A stretch of 64,000 nt of DNA from Streptomyces peucetius (GTDB lineage: Bacteria > Actinomycetota > Actinomycetes > Streptomycetales > Streptomycetaceae), in assembly GCF_025854275.1 (NCBI RefSeq), contig NZ_CP107567.1:7626001-7690000 (forward strand). The letters run 5' to 3'. The first letter of the stretch is position 1; every line of letters begins with the position of its first letter. Shown piece by piece: positions 37,593-48,435 of the stretch. Both the position numbers and the translations under genes were made by a program. A model generated the notes under the pieces. The model was not told the origin of the DNA. It was given only the letters and a program-made list of their open reading frames with translations, and did no database searches.

Positions 37593-37673
37593 CACTGTCA
37601 AGGGCTTGGTACGGACCTGTCTCCCTCCGGAGGTGAGGGACGGTGAGCGCAGGGCTCGTGAAAAGCGGCGCGC

Positions 37674-37695
37674 TTGCAATCAAATGCGTCTGCAA
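37674..37695 (+). promoter_or_regulatory. Possible MarR-type operator/promoter before the MFS gene
   Basis: TTGCA and TGCAA (37674-37678 and 37691-37695) form an imperfect inverted repeat separated by 12 bases, overlapping a possible -35 element TTGCAA. MFS drug exporters are often controlled by MarR proteins that bind such TTGC-half sites. Weak evidence. Confidence 0.35.
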
Positions 37696-37745
37696 CTATT
37701 GTCGACGCACGTAAGGTGCACTCGCAATTCTCTGAAAGGTCTTCC

Positions 37746-38978
37746 ATGCCTCTCGCCCTGCTGGCTCTGGCGGTCGGTGCCTTCGGCATCGGCACCACCG
37801 AGTTCGTGATCATGGGGCTGCTGCCTGAGGTCGCGGCCGACTTCGGGGTGTCGATCCCCACCTCCGGTCTGCTGGTGACCGGCTACGCCCTCGGTGTGGT
37901 GGTCGGTGCCCCGCTGATGACCGCGCTGGGCACGAAGGTGTCCCGCAAGCGGATGCTGATGCTGCTGATGGGCCTGTTCGTGCTCGGCAACGTCGTGTCG
38001 GCCCTGGCGCCCGGCTTCGGCATGATGCTCACCGGCCGCATCGTGGCCTCACTGGCCCACGGCGCGTTCTTCGGCATCGGCTCAGTGGTGGCCGCGGACC
38101 TCGTCGCCCCCGACAAGAAGGCCGGGGCCATCGCGATGATGTTCACCGGTCTGACGGTCGCCAACGTCGTCGGTGTCCCCGGCGGCACCCTCATCGGCCA
38201 GTCCGTCGGCTGGCGCACCACCTTCATGATCGTCGCGCTGCTCGGCGTGATCGGCTTGGCCGGCATCGCGCGGCTAGTGCCCGACATGCCCAGGCCCCAG
38301 GGAGTAAGGCTGCGGGACGAGGTGGCCGCGTTCAAGAATGCCCAGGTACTGCTGGCGATGGCGATGACCGTCCTCGGCTTCGGCGGCGTGTTCGCCGCGA
38401 TCACCTACATCGCCCCGATGATGACCGGGGTCGCCGGCTTCGCCGACACCTCCGTCACCTGGCTGCTGGTCCTCTTCGGTGCCGGCATGGTCGGCGGCAA
38501 CCTGATCGGCGGCAAGTACGCCGACAAGCACCTGATGCCCCTGCTCTACATCACCCTGTCCGCTCTCGCCCTGGTCCTCGGCCTGTTCACGCTGACCGCG
38601 CACCACAAGGTCGCGGCCGCCGTCTCGATCGTGCTGATCGGTGCGCTCGGCTTCGCGACCGTGCCTCCACTGCAGAAGCGTGTCCTGGACCAGGCCCACG
38701 GCGCCCCGACCCTGGCCTCCGCCGTCAACATCGGAGCCTTCAACCTCGGCAACGCGCTGTCCGCGTGGCTCGGCGGCATGGTGATCGCGGCCGGGATGGG
38801 GCTGACCGCCCCCAACTGGGTCGGCGCCCTTCTCGCGGCGGCCGCCCTGGTGCTGGCCGTCCTGTCCGCCGCTCTCGAACGCCGCGAGGCCCGGCCCGGC
38901 AGCCGTGTCGTCACCGGCTCCACGGCCGCGGCGACCACGGCGGAGGCAGCGGCCCCCGCCACCGCGGCCCACCACTGA
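37746..38978 (+). CDS. MFS exporter (12-helix, drug/arabinose-efflux-like)
   Basis: A 410-residue major facilitator protein. It begins MPLALLALAVGAFGIGTTEFVIMGLLPEVAADFGVS, the signature of the Bcr/AraJ/Cmx-like branch, with the GRIVASLAHGAFFGIGSVVAADLVAPDKKAGAIAMMF motif of helix 4-5. Twelve helices are apparent. Members export chloramphenicol, sugars or other small compounds. The ATG at 37746 follows GAAAGG; an ATG at 37674 would need a non-hydrophobic extension. Substrate unknown. Confidence 0.93.
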   Translation: MPLALLALAVGAFGIGTTEFVIMGLLPEVAADFGVSIPTSGLLVTGYALGVVVGAPLMTALGTKVSRKRMLMLLMGLFVLGNVVSALAPGFGMMLTGRIVASLAHGAFFGIGSVVAADLVAPDKKAGAIAMMFTGLTVANVVGVPGGTLIGQSVGWRTTFMIVALLGVIGLAGIARLVPDMPRPQGVRLRDEVAAFKNAQVLLAMAMTVLGFGGVFAAITYIAPMMTGVAGFADTSVTWLLVLFGAGMVGGNLIGGKYADKHLMPLLYITLSALALVLGLFTLTAHHKVAAAVSIVLIGALGFATVPPLQKRVLDQAHGAPTLASAVNIGAFNLGNALSAWLGGMVIAAGMGLTAPNWVGALLAAAALVLAVLSAALERREARPGSRVVTGSTAAATTAEAAAPATAAHH

Positions 38979-39088
38979 CCCCCGCCACCCGGAACGCCCA
39001 CCGGGATCCCGCGCCTCGGCACCGCCGCACCACCGATCGACCAGAACCCGCCCCCGGCACCGCCGGAACACCGCACCAGGAGAGACCC

Positions 39089-39121
39089 GTGAGCATCACC
39101 ACCACCGTTCCTGAAGACTGA
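39089..39121 (+). other. Ten-codon mini-ORF with strong ribosome site
   Basis: AGGAGAGA followed by a GTG gives MSITTTVPED and a stop. It is 110 bases after the MFS gene. It may be a short leader or the broken start of a lost gene; the bases that follow carry no open gene. Confidence 0.4.
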
Positions 39122-39455
39122 GCAGGCGTTAGTCCGTTCAGCCGCACACCCCGAACGGTCTTGGGCGCACTGGTCCCCGGCGTACTCGACCCCTGGGCGG
39201 CGACACGCATCGCGTGCGTGGTCCGATCCAAGGAGGCCAGTTCCCTCACGACCTGGCCAAGTGGGTACGGACAGAGGGCGACGGAGAGGCCCCAAACGTT
39301 CTCTCTGGAGGAGAGGGGGCTCCGCACGCTGGCTCCGTTCCCGGCGTCCCAGATCGCAAGATCACGTTAACCCGATCAGCCCAGGGCACCGCAAGCCCGC
39401 ACCCGGACCATCACACGATCGAGCGGACTTGACCTTGTACGCACTCCCCGGTGAG
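39122..39455. other. Interval without a recognisable gene
   Basis: About 330 bases after the mini-ORF. No frame has coding bias or family similarity. Together with the fragment that follows, this looks like a decayed gene region. Confidence 0.4.
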
Positions 39456-39562
39456 CAGTTACCACCCCCGCCCCACTGACCGTCCACGACGCGGAAGCCC
39501 TGGTCGAGGGCGTCCGCGCCGCCGCCGCGGTCGCCGCGCTGGAGCGGGGCGCGGCCGCCTGA
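39456..39562 (+). pseudogene. Possible C-terminal remnant of a lost gene
   Basis: A frame without start codon reads ...PLTVHDAEALVEGVRAAAAVAAL followed by ERGAAA and a stop, with normal codon bias and helical character. It resembles the tail of a protein gene whose front has been lost, possibly the same gene as the mini-ORF upstream. Short CATCCG-type reiterations follow (about 39585-39606). Confidence 0.4.
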
Positions 39563-39673
39563 GCGGGCCCCGCGCACGGACCGCCGCATCCGCATCCGCA
39601 TCCGCAGTCGCCGCCGTCGCCGCAGCATCCGCTGCCGCGACGGCGGCGGCCCGCGTGGCTCCGCCGCCGGGTC

Positions 39674-41989
39674 TCAGACCACGGCGCCCGACCGCTCCCG
39701 ATCCCGCTCCTTCGCCTGCTTACCGCTCCGGGAGTCGCGTTCCTCCGGATACCGGGACTGGAGCACCAGTGCCACGGGCATCGCGGTGAAGACCGTCGAG
39801 GCCATGCCCAGCACCACCCCCGCGAGCAGGGCGACGGAGAAGTCGGTCAGCGAATCACCGCCCAGGACGGCCAGCGCGACCAGGACGAACAGCGCCCCCA
39901 TACCCGTGTTGACCGTACGCGGCAGGGTCTGTGCGACGGCCCGGTCGGCCAGGTCTCCCAGCGGGATCGAGCCGCCGGTCCGTCGCAGCTCGCGCAGCCG
40001 GTCGAGCACCACGACCGTGTCGTTGACGGAGTAACCGACGACGGTCAGCAGCGCCGCGAGGAAGACGCTGTCCACCGGCTTGCCGAGCCAGGCGAACAGA
40101 CCCACGACCAGGAGCACGTCCTGCGCCATCGCGACGACGGCGGCCGTGGCGAACGTCCAGCGGAAGCGCACCGACAGATACAGCAGCTGTGCGGCGACGG
40201 CGACGCTCAACGCGATGAGGGCGTACCTGCGCAGTTCGCTGCCGAGGCTGGGCCCGATGAGGTCGTCCCGCTCGACGGTCACCTTCCCCGCGACGCCGTC
40301 GAGCGCCTCACGGATGCGCTCCTGCTGGGCGTCTCCGCGCTCCTTCGTACGTACGGAGATTCCGTTGCCGTCGGTGGACTGCACGACGGCGTCGGGGAAA
40401 CCGGCGGAGACGACGGCCCGGCGGGCGGTGTCCGCGTCGACGGACCGCTCCGCCGCGTACTGCACGACCCGTCCGCCGGTGAACTCCACCCCGAACTCCA
40501 GCCCGCGCACCCCGATCCCGGCGACCGCGAGCAGCAGCAGCCCCGAGCAGATCCCCAGCCAGCGGCGCCGGTGCCGCATCAGCCGCGGCGTCCGCCGGGT
40601 GAGCCGGGCCCGCAGCCGCCCTGTCCCCGACATACCGGTCAGGGCCGGGCGGCGACGGACGAACGGCACGCGTACCGCCCACTCCGCGAGCAGCCGGGTG
40701 ATCACCATGGCCGACACCATGGACGCCAGCACACCGATGGCCAGGGTCACGCCGAAGCCCTTCACCGGCCCCGTGGCGAAGACGAAGAGCAGCCCAGCCG
40801 CCAGCAACGTGGTGATGTTCGAGTCGGCCACCGCGCTCCAGGCCTTGGAGAAACCGGTGCGCAACGGACGCCTGAGGTCGCGCGGAGGGGTACCGCGCCG
40901 GCCCGTGGGCCGGTTGTACTCCTCTCTCGCGCGTTCGAAGACCAGCACGTTGGCGTCCACGGCGATCCCGATCGCCAGCACGAACCCGGCGAGCCCCGGC
41001 AGGGTGAGCGTCGCGCCGAGGGCGACGACGGCGGCGTACGAGATCAGCCCGTACAGCGCGAGCGCCACCGTGGCCAGCAGACCGAGCAACCGGTAGACGA
41101 CGATGATGAACGCGCCGGTGCACACGAGTCCGATGAGCGCGGCCGCAGCGCTGGCCCGGATGGCCTCCGCGCCCAGCGTCGGGCCCACCGTGCTCTGTTC
41201 GACGGTCGTCACGGGCACGGGCAGCGCGCCGCCCTTCACCAGGGTGGCCAGATCGCGCGCCTCTTCGGCGGAGAAGCCGCCGGTGATCTGTGCGGAGCCG
41301 CCGGTGATGCCCGCACCGCAGGGAACGCCGCTCTGCATGCCCGGTGCCGACACCACCTGGTCGTCGAGCACGATCGCGACCCTGCGCGCGGGCTCCTCGG
41401 GCGCCGCGCAGGCGGCCTCGCCCGTGATCTTCGCCCACTGCTGCCCGGCGTCGCCCCGGAAGGAGAGGTCGACGGTCCAGCCGCGGCCGGTCTGTGTGTC
41501 GAGCACCGCCTCCGCGTCGTCGACACCGTCGCCGGTGAGGGCCGGCGGGCCGAGCCGCAGGAACCGGCCGGGAGCGTCGGGGTCGGCCAGGACACGGGTG
41601 CCGTCCTTCGCGGGGCCGCTCGCAGGCCCCGAGGAGGACGCGGTGACCGGGTGGAAGGTGAGTTGCGCGGTCCGGCCGATGACCTCGGCGGCCTCACGCG
41701 GGTCCTGAAGGCCGGGCAGTTCGACGATGATGCGCCGCTCACCGGAGCGCGCGAGCGAGGGCTCGGTGACCCCGAGGCCGTCGATACGCCGGCGCAGCAC
41801 CTCCATCGCCCGGTCGGTGGCGGCCGAATCGGCCCGCACGGTGGGGGAGTCCCGGGTCTCGAGGACGATACGGGTCCCGCCCCGCAGGTCGAGGCCGAGC
41901 CGGGCAGGTGTGGTGAGGGCGACGTACAGGGACACGGCGACGACGGCGAGCGCGATCAGCGCCCGCCAGAACGTTGCTCGAGATGACAT
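39674..41989 (-). CDS. secDF: Fused SecDF protein-export membrane protein
   Basis: A 771-residue protein with SecD and SecF in one chain, both RND-type. The SecD half has GLDLRGGTRIVLE (about residue 30) and a large periplasmic domain, then helices; the SecF half starts near residue 490 with LEFGVEFTGGRVVQY, followed by SVNDTVVVLDRLRE. It supports Sec-dependent export using the proton motive force. Streptomyces usually also have separate secD and secF genes, so this is likely a paralogous extra copy. ATG 41989 (MSSRATFW) has GGAG upstream; an ATG at 42010 is possible. Confidence 0.94.
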   Translation of the reverse strand: MSSRATFWRALIALAVVAVSLYVALTTPARLGLDLRGGTRIVLETRDSPTVRADSAATDRAMEVLRRRIDGLGVTEPSLARSGERRIIVELPGLQDPREAAEVIGRTAQLTFHPVTASSSGPASGPAKDGTRVLADPDAPGRFLRLGPPALTGDGVDDAEAVLDTQTGRGWTVDLSFRGDAGQQWAKITGEAACAAPEEPARRVAIVLDDQVVSAPGMQSGVPCGAGITGGSAQITGGFSAEEARDLATLVKGGALPVPVTTVEQSTVGPTLGAEAIRASAAAALIGLVCTGAFIIVVYRLLGLLATVALALYGLISYAAVVALGATLTLPGLAGFVLAIGIAVDANVLVFERAREEYNRPTGRRGTPPRDLRRPLRTGFSKAWSAVADSNITTLLAAGLLFVFATGPVKGFGVTLAIGVLASMVSAMVITRLLAEWAVRVPFVRRRPALTGMSGTGRLRARLTRRTPRLMRHRRRWLGICSGLLLLAVAGIGVRGLEFGVEFTGGRVVQYAAERSVDADTARRAVVSAGFPDAVVQSTDGNGISVRTKERGDAQQERIREALDGVAGKVTVERDDLIGPSLGSELRRYALIALSVAVAAQLLYLSVRFRWTFATAAVVAMAQDVLLVVGLFAWLGKPVDSVFLAALLTVVGYSVNDTVVVLDRLRELRRTGGSIPLGDLADRAVAQTLPRTVNTGMGALFVLVALAVLGGDSLTDFSVALLAGVVLGMASTVFTAMPVALVLQSRYPEERDSRSGKQAKERDRERSGAVV

Positions 41990-42009
41990 GGGGGCTCCAC
42001 GGGGCAGCA

Positions 42010-42032
42010 CGCAGGCGCGCCCGGCGCCTGCG
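42010..42032 (-). terminator. Stem-loop between the small secreted protein gene and secDF
   Basis: CGCAGGCGC and GCGCCTGCG pair perfectly around a 5-base loop, 21 bases upstream of the secDF start. It may terminate the preceding minus-strand gene or act in the leader of secDF. Confidence 0.45.
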
Positions 42033-42117
42033 GTTCAAGGACGCAAGGGGAAAGGCGCGTCGCGCGTGGGCTGTCTGCGGGCATGCCGCAGCACCGGCCG
42101 GCGGACGCCTGGGAACG

Positions 42118-42525
42118 TCAGCTGTGCCGCGTGGAGGGAGGGCCGCGGGTGTGCCGCGGGTCGTACGGGCCGGACGGCGGCGCCCGCTCCTGGCAGGGAC
42201 CGGCCGGCTCGGCACCGTGCGGGGGCTCGAGGTACGGGGCGGCGCCCTCACCGGGCAGGGCCGGCGGAGCGCCGGGCGGCCGCGCACTGTTCTCGGCGGC
42301 GGCCGGTTGACGGACCGTCTCGGCGGGCCGTGACCGGGGCCCGCCGTCCGTGATGCGCTGAGCCGCCGCGAGAGGCGGCGGGGCGGCGGCGGGCGCCACC
42401 GCGATCGGTACGGCGGAGGGCTGCGCCCCCGGTCCCGTACCGGTGAGGACGAGGAACACGGACCAGACACCGAACAGCGCTGCCGGAAGCGCGGTCGCGA
42501 GGGCGAGCCGTACCCGTCCGCCCAT
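42118..42525 (-). CDS. Small secreted or anchored Ala/Pro-rich protein
   Basis: A 135-residue protein with an N-terminal hydrophobic segment (LALATALPAALFGVWSVFLVL) that serves as signal or anchor, followed by a Pro/Ala-rich, likely disordered extracytoplasmic part with no recognised domain. The ATG at 42525 has GGAGG about seven bases upstream, which supports expression. It is encoded just ahead of secDF on the same strand. Confidence 0.6.
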   Translation of the reverse strand: MGGRVRLALATALPAALFGVWSVFLVLTGTGPGAQPSAVPIAVAPAAAPPPLAAAQRITDGGPRSRPAETVRQPAAAENSARPPGAPPALPGEGAAPYLEPPHGAEPAGPCQERAPPSGPYDPRHTRGPPSTRHS

Positions 42526-42813
42526 GCCGCCCCTCCTCGCCGGTCGCCGGACCCCGCCCGGATGTGTGCCGCGCCCAGCCTAGGCGAGCCGAACAGGCCC
42601 GCGGGCACCGGCCGGTGGGGCCGGACGAAGAGTCCCGTGTCCGGGAGGCCGGTGCACCGGAGGGACGTGGCCGCCCCTGGGGCAGCCGAGCCGGCCGTCC
42701 GAGGAGTGGAACACCTGGTGGACAGCTCCGTCACACCATGCGCCCCGTGGCTTACCATCTCGGCGGGCGGTCGCGGACTGCGGCCTCCCGTCCCCCCACC
42801 CATGGAGGTCATC

Positions 42814-43662
42814 GTGTTCGGGACGGCCAGCGGCCACCGCACCCACCGCAGCAGTTTCCGCGTCCGCGCCACCGCCGGCGTGGTGGCTGCCGGGATGTTC
42901 CTCGCCGTCGGATGCTCCTCCTCGGACGACGGGCCCGGAACGGCGGCGGGCGGTGTCCCCGTGGTGGAGAAGGGCAAGCTGACCACCTGCACCCACCTTC
43001 CCTACCCGCCCTTCCAGTTCGAGCGGGACGGCAAGGTCGTCGGGTTCGACGTCGCCCTGATCGATCTCGTGGCGAAGAACCTCGAGGTGGAGCAGAAGAT
43101 CCTCGACACCCCCTTCGAGAACTTCAAGACCGGTGCGTTCCTCAACTCCGGCGAGTGCGATCTGGCCGCCGCCGGAATGACGATCACCGACGAGCGCAAG
43201 AAGAACGTGGACTTCTCCGTCCCCTACTTCGACGCCACCCAGGCGCTGCTGGCCACCAAGAAGAGCGGCGTGACGTCGCTGGACGACATCAAGTCCAAGA
43301 ACAAGAAGCTGGGCGCGCAGGCCGAGACGACCGGCGAGAGCTACGCCGTGAAGCAGGGCTTCGACCCCGTCGCCTTCGAGAGCTCGGACGCCGTCCTGAA
43401 CGGGCTGCGCACCGGCCAGGTCGACGCGGTCGTCATCGACTACCCGGTCGTCCAGGGCTGGCTGAAGGACAAGGCCAACGCCGAGCGGTTCGTCATCGGG
43501 GAGAACATCGAGACCGGTGAGCAGTACGGCTTCTCGGTCAAGAAGGGCAACGACAAGCTGCGGGCCGCCATCGACAAGGCGATCAAGGACGCCCGCGCCG
43601 ACGGCACGTACGACAAGCTCTACAAGCAGTGGATCGGCCCGCTGCCCGAGGCGCGCTCGTGA
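42814..43662 (+). CDS. Polar amino acid ABC binding lipoprotein
   Basis: A 282-residue family-3 substrate-binding protein. The signal ends with lipobox LAVGC (about residue 31) followed by Ser-rich SSSDDG. The fold is the type II periplasmic one: [64 protein letters not shown] and [17 protein letters not shown] are hallmarks. It probably binds glutamate, glutamine, cystine or another amino acid. The GTG at 42814 has GGAGG five bases upstream and is preferred over the ATG at 42802, which overlaps the ribosome site. GTGA overlap with the permease. Confidence 0.93.
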   Translation: MFGTASGHRTHRSSFRVRATAGVVAAGMFLAVGCSSSDDGPGTAAGGVPVVEKGKLTTCTHLPYPPFQFERDGKVVGFDVALIDLVAKNLEVEQKILDTPFENFKTGAFLNSGECDLAAAGMTITDERKKNVDFSVPYFDATQALLATKKSGVTSLDDIKSKNKKLGAQAETTGESYAVKQGFDPVAFESSDAVLNGLRTGQVDAVVIDYPVVQGWLKDKANAERFVIGENIETGEQYGFSVKKGNDKLRAAIDKAIKDARADGTYDKLYKQWIGPLPEARS

Positions 43663-44459
43663 CCTCACGGCTCACCCGCCGCCAGCGGAAGCGGGTTTCG
43701 CAGGCCGTCCAGTACGCGATCTTCGTGGCGGTCCTGGTCGTGATCGGCCTCAAGGCCGACTGGGACCGTCTGCAGAACCAGTTCGCGCAGAAGGACCTCG
43801 TCTCCGAACTGTTCCCGGACATCATCACCACCGCGCTGCGCAACACGGTCGTCTACACCGTGTCCGGCTTCCTCTTCGGGCTGGTCCTGGGCCTGGTCAT
43901 CGCGTTGATGCGGCTGTCGTCGGTCGCCCCCTACCGGTGGGTGGCGAGCGTCTACATCGAGATCTTCCGTGGCCTGCCGGCGCTGCTGATCTTCATCTTC
44001 GTCGGTGTGGCCGTGCCGCTGGCCTTCCCCGGCACGGAGATCCCCGGCGGCACCTACGGCAAGGTCGCCCTCGGCCTCGGGCTGGTCGCCGCCGCCTACA
44101 TGGCGGAGACGATCCGGGCAGGCATCCAGGCGGTGCCCAAGGGGCAGATGGAGGCGGCCCGCTCGCTCGGCTTCTCGCACGCCAGGGCCATGGTGTCCGT
44201 CGTCATCCCGCAGGCGTTCCGCATCGTCATCCCGCCGCTCACCAACGAACTGGTCCTGCTCTTCAAGGACTCGTCACTGGTGCTGTTCCTCGGGGTGACC
44301 CTCCAGGAGCGCGAGCTGACCAAGTTCGGCAGGGACCTGGCGAGTCAGACCGCCAACTCCACGCCGATCCTCGTGGCCGGGCTCTGCTACCTCCTGGTGA
44401 CCGTGCCCCTCAGCTTCGTGGTGCGCCGCCTCGAGGCCCGCGCCGACAAGGCCAGGTGA
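43659..44459 (+). CDS. Polar amino acid ABC transporter permease
   Basis: A 266-residue HisM/GlnP-type permease with a long first periplasmic loop. The motifs [74 protein letters not shown] and the EAA-loop [26 protein letters not shown] are diagnostic. GTG at 43659 overlaps the stop of the binding protein (GTGA). With the neighbouring genes it forms a complete amino acid importer; as one permease gene is present, it probably works as a homodimer. Confidence 0.95.
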   Translation: MTSRLTRRQRKRVSQAVQYAIFVAVLVVIGLKADWDRLQNQFAQKDLVSELFPDIITTALRNTVVYTVSGFLFGLVLGLVIALMRLSSVAPYRWVASVYIEIFRGLPALLIFIFVGVAVPLAFPGTEIPGGTYGKVALGLGLVAAAYMAETIRAGIQAVPKGQMEAARSLGFSHARAMVSVVIPQAFRIVIPPLTNELVLLFKDSSLVLFLGVTLQERELTKFGRDLASQTANSTPILVAGLCYLLVTVPLSFVVRRLEARADKAR

Positions 44460-44563
44460 CGGCTGGAATGCGTATCGGGCCAAGGTCGTCGGAAAACGTG
44501 AACGACAGCGGCAGCGGCGTCGCGCGGGACATGAGCGGCACGAACGGCAGGAGCAGCGGGAGC

Positions 44564-45367
<804 letters not shown>

Positions 45368-45370
45368 CGG

Positions 45371-45417
45371 CTCCCCGAGGGGCGCCCCGGCCGGGAGGGG
45401 GCGCCCCGGCCGGGGCT
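45371..45417. terminator. GC-rich hairpin region between convergent genes
   Basis: Two copies of GCGCCCCGGCCGGG (from 45382 and 45401) lie between the ATPase stop and the end of the DUF4360-like gene; each contains a CCGG-centred palindrome and together they can fold into a strong hairpin. Probable two-way terminator. Confidence 0.6.
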
Positions 45418-45434
45418 GTTCAGACCGGCGGCGG

Positions 45435-46085
45435 TCAGCGTCCGGGGCACTCCTTCCAGGCCATGTGGTAGATCGTGCTGATGTCGCCGTCGGTGGAGTC
45501 CATGGTCATGAAGTTGGTCTGCGCAGGGTCCGACGTGCCCGCGTTGACCCGGAGTTCGGTGTTGATGTTGAAGTTCCGCTGCACACCGCAGGGTGCCCAG
45601 ACCAGCTGCGCCCAGTCGGTCTGGTCCGTGGCCTGCCAGTTGTCGTCGTACGGGCCCTCGAACGTGTGGGACCGGAACGCGGTGCTCGGCGAGCCCTGGA
45701 AGTAGTACGAGGCCTTCTCCGTACCGCTCGCGCCGGGCTGCAACGAGGCGAAGCCTCTGTAGTCGGCGCTCGCGATCGCGTACGTGAAGCCCTGTGGCAC
45801 ATGCACAATCAGGTTGAGCTGGCAGTTCTTGCGGAACGCGGTGGCCGGGGCGCCGCCGCCGACCTGGGCGAGGTAGTCGCTGTAGGTCACGGTGAAGGCC
45901 GTGTTGTCCTGTGAGACGGCGACGGCGGCCGTCCCCGCGGGACATCCGGAGCCGTTGACCGTCGCGACCTCGATCACGATCTTGTCCGGCGGCGGGTCGG
46001 TGATGGCGGACGGGCTCTGCTGGGCGGGGAGCGCGGAGGCGAACAGCGCGGCGATCGCGCCGCTCACCAGCATTCCACCGGTCAT
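45435..46085 (-). CDS. Secreted DUF4360-type protein
   Basis: A 216-residue exported protein with the pattern of the DUF4360 family: a short signal (GMLVSGAIAALFASALPA), the conserved NGSGCPAGTAAVAVSQDNTAFTVTYSDYLAQVG block, and the C-terminal strands LVWAPCGVQRNFNINTELRVNAG. Four to five cysteines may form disulfides. The family is common in actinobacteria and fungi and has no established function. The ATG at 46085 follows GGAGAA. Confidence 0.85.
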   Translation of the reverse strand: MTGGMLVSGAIAALFASALPAQQSPSAITDPPPDKIVIEVATVNGSGCPAGTAAVAVSQDNTAFTVTYSDYLAQVGGGAPATAFRKNCQLNLIVHVPQGFTYAIASADYRGFASLQPGASGTEKASYYFQGSPSTAFRSHTFEGPYDDNWQATDQTDWAQLVWAPCGVQRNFNINTELRVNAGTSDPAQTNFMTMDSTDGDISTIYHMAWKECPGR

Positions 46086-46385
46086 GGGGTTCTCCGATCC
46101 ATTGCTGTCGGTTCCGGGCGGCCGTCACACATCGGTGCCGGCCGTCGGTCGGGGGGTGCGGCCGCCCGCGTGGGCGGTGCGGCCGTCGCGGACCAGTTGC
46201 GCTGGAGTGAGCTCTCGTTCCGCGGCGCGCGTCACGGAATTGTTGAAGAGTCATGTACATGACATGCGCGCGCCGGGCTCGCGACCTCTGCAGGCCGGGA
46301 GTTGATCGAATGGTAGATACCTGCCCAGGGAGCGGCTAGGGCGATGTCCGGCCATTCGGCCGCTCCCTCGGGAGGCTGCCGCGGC

Positions 46386-47306
46386 TCAATCCAGCAGCCG
46401 CAACGACGTGTCCGCGATGCCCACGGATACCGACTGCCCCCGGGTGAGACTCAGGCAGTCGCTCTCCATTCCGTCACCGAAGACCACCAGCCGGTCCGAC
46501 TCCACCGTGATCCGCAGCCGTCGACCCGGCGCCAGCGCGCCCGCCACCCGGCTCGTGCCGGTCGTGGGGGACGGCCAGGCCTCCCTGACGAACCACACGA
46601 GCCGCGGGTCGGTGGGCCCCGGCAGCGCGACCGGTCCGCCCCGCTCCTGCCACACGGAGCGCAGCCACCCCGTCGCGCCGGTGCCCGTGCCGACCAGCAC
46701 CCCGGACGATGCCTGGGGCTCCGCGCCCCGCCCCACCTCGCCGCCGTCGTCGTCGTCGCCGTCGTGTCCGAGACGGTAACGGGCGGTCTGATGGCCGGGT
46801 GGACCGAGATAGATCTCGTTGAGCGCCGGCAGCCGCTGGGTGTCGTCGGCGACGGCCTCCACCATCGTCAGCTCGTCGGCCGTGCGGCCCGGCAGAACGG
46901 CGGAGCGCAGCAGCCGCCGTGCGTCCTTCGCGCGGTGACGCACCAGGACCCCGGGGTTGCGGCCCGGTTCCGTGTCGATGCCCACGACCGGCTGGCCCGT
47001 GAGGTACTTGGCGGTGTTGGCGACGAGTCCGTCCTGCCCCACCACGACCACCACGTCCTCGGGTCCGAACAGGAACCTGTCGAGATCCCGCCGTTCCACC
47101 CGGGCCTGGCGCCACTGCAGCGGGACGGCGGCCGACACGTCCGCCAGCGCCCGCCGCGTACGGTGGTGCCGTTCGGCCACCTCCCGGATGCCGCGGCCGC
47201 GCGACGTCAGGAAGAAGTCGGCCTGGCCGTGGGTCCCGTGCCGGGCCAGCAACTCCTCGTACTCGGTGCTGCGGTGCACCAGGACGGCGCGCGGGGCCAG
47301 GGTCAC
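46386..47306 (-). CDS. NAD-kinase-like protein
   Basis: A 306-residue protein with the diagnostic segments of the NAD kinase fold: [35 protein letters not shown] (residues about 95-130), [10 protein letters not shown] (the NE motif) and [13 protein letters not shown] in place of the TPTGSTAY-type loop. The canonical GGDG catalytic/ATP motif is GQDG, so activity is uncertain: it may be a divergent kinase or a nucleotide-binding regulator. It is translationally coupled to the SPFH gene just upstream (GTGA overlap). The GTG start is at 47306. Confidence 0.8.
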   Translation of the reverse strand: MTLAPRAVLVHRSTEYEELLARHGTHGQADFFLTSRGRGIREVAERHHRTRRALADVSAAVPLQWRQARVERRDLDRFLFGPEDVVVVVGQDGLVANTAKYLTGQPVVGIDTEPGRNPGVLVRHRAKDARRLLRSAVLPGRTADELTMVEAVADDTQRLPALNEIYLGPPGHQTARYRLGHDGDDDDGGEVGRGAEPQASSGVLVGTGTGATGWLRSVWQERGGPVALPGPTDPRLVWFVREAWPSPTTGTSRVAGALAPGRRLRITVESDRLVVFGDGMESDCLSLTRGQSVSVGIADTSLRLLD

Positions 47307-48409
47307 GACCGGCCGCCGCCCTGCCCGCCCGTCCGGCCGGCTCCGCCCGCCCGGCTCTGGGTTCCCTCGCCGCCCGCCCGGCCCTGCGGGGCCGGCCCGC
47401 CCTGCCCGTCCGCCTCCCGCCCGCCGAGCCTGGCGAGCAGGCCGGTCAGCACGTCGGGGGAGAGGGTGACGCTGTCGATCCTCGGCAGGTTCTCGGCGAG
47501 CCGGGTCGCGGTGAGTGCGTGCAGCGTCGCGGGATCCACCTCCCCGTGCACGCGCAGCCATGCGGCCTGCGCCCCGGCCCGTGCCTCGCCGACCTCCTTC
47601 GCCGCCTCGGCCTCCGCCCGGGCGAGGCGCACCGTGCGCTTCGCCTCCGCGTCCGCGCGCACGGCGTCCGCCGCGGCGCTCTCCTCGGCCTGGCGCCGGG
47701 CGTTGGTGCCGTTCTGCTCGACCAGCTGCTCCTCGCGGCGAGCCAGCTCGATCCTGCTGTCCAGTTCGTTCTCCGCGATGGCACGTTCCCGCTCCACGGC
47801 GACGGCCCTGCGTTCGTACGTCGCGCGGTCCGCCTCCTGCTGGATCTGCTCGCGCGCCGGGGTGCGCAGGGCACGTTCCACTTCGGGCTCCGGGCGGATC
47901 GCCACGACCCGCACCGCCACCACCTCGATGCCGGTGGCCGGCAGCCGCGGCTCCGCGGCCAGTCCCTCCGTGATGCGGGCGCGCACGGCCGCGACACCGT
48001 CGGCGAGCGCCGACGCGAGCGGCGTGCGGGCCAGTACGTCGAGGGCGTGCTGCTGCGCGGTCTCCGTGAGAAGGGTGGCGATCTGCTCCAGTGGCGCCGC
48101 GCGCCACGCCCCCGTGTCGGGGTCGATGGAGAAGTCCAGCCGGGCCGCGGCCGTCGAGGGATCGCTGATCCGGTACGTCACGGTGGCCTGCACCGAGACG
48201 TCCTGGAAGTCGGCGGTGCGGGCGTGGAACGACACGGCCAGCTCCCGGTCGTCGACCGGGACCTCGGACAGCGCGGCGGTCAGTGCGCGGAACCAGAAGC
48301 TGAGGCCCGTGCCGTCGTGGGCGAGGCCTCCGCGCCGGTGGTGGCGGACATGGGCGGTGGGCGCGGCGCGCAGGTGGCGCCAACCGAGACGTGCGGTGAT
48401 GTCGGCCAT
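47303..48409 (-). CDS. SPFH/band-7 domain protein
   Basis: A 368-residue soluble SPFH (prohibitin homology) protein. The conserved core is [38 protein letters not shown], then [37 protein letters not shown] and a long Ala/Glu/Arg-rich coiled coil (about 200-300), ending in a Gly-rich tail. No transmembrane helix is apparent at the N-terminus, unlike classical flotillins. Such proteins form ring scaffolds. The ATG at 48409 (MADITARLG) follows a G-rich run; the gene precedes the NAD-kinase-like gene in an operon. Confidence 0.88.
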   Translation of the reverse strand: MADITARLGWRHLRAAPTAHVRHHRRGGLAHDGTGLSFWFRALTAALSEVPVDDRELAVSFHARTADFQDVSVQATVTYRISDPSTAAARLDFSIDPDTGAWRAAPLEQIATLLTETAQQHALDVLARTPLASALADGVAAVRARITEGLAAEPRLPATGIEVVAVRVVAIRPEPEVERALRTPAREQIQQEADRATYERRAVAVERERAIAENELDSRIELARREEQLVEQNGTNARRQAEESAAADAVRADAEAKRTVRLARAEAEAAKEVGEARAGAQAAWLRVHGEVDPATLHALTATRLAENLPRIDSVTLSPDVLTGLLARLGGREADGQGGPAPQGRAGGEGTQSRAGGAGRTGGQGGGRS

Positions 48410-48435
48410 GACAGTACCCCCTCTTTTCGTCTCTG

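Noticed and set aside
39585-39606. CATCCG reiteration as a meaningful repeat
   Set aside because: Only about three copies; too short to support as a separate feature.
39451-39789. Small plus-strand gene before secDF
   Set aside because: Arg/Ala-rich translation produced by hexamer repeats and by antisense of secDF; no ribosome site.
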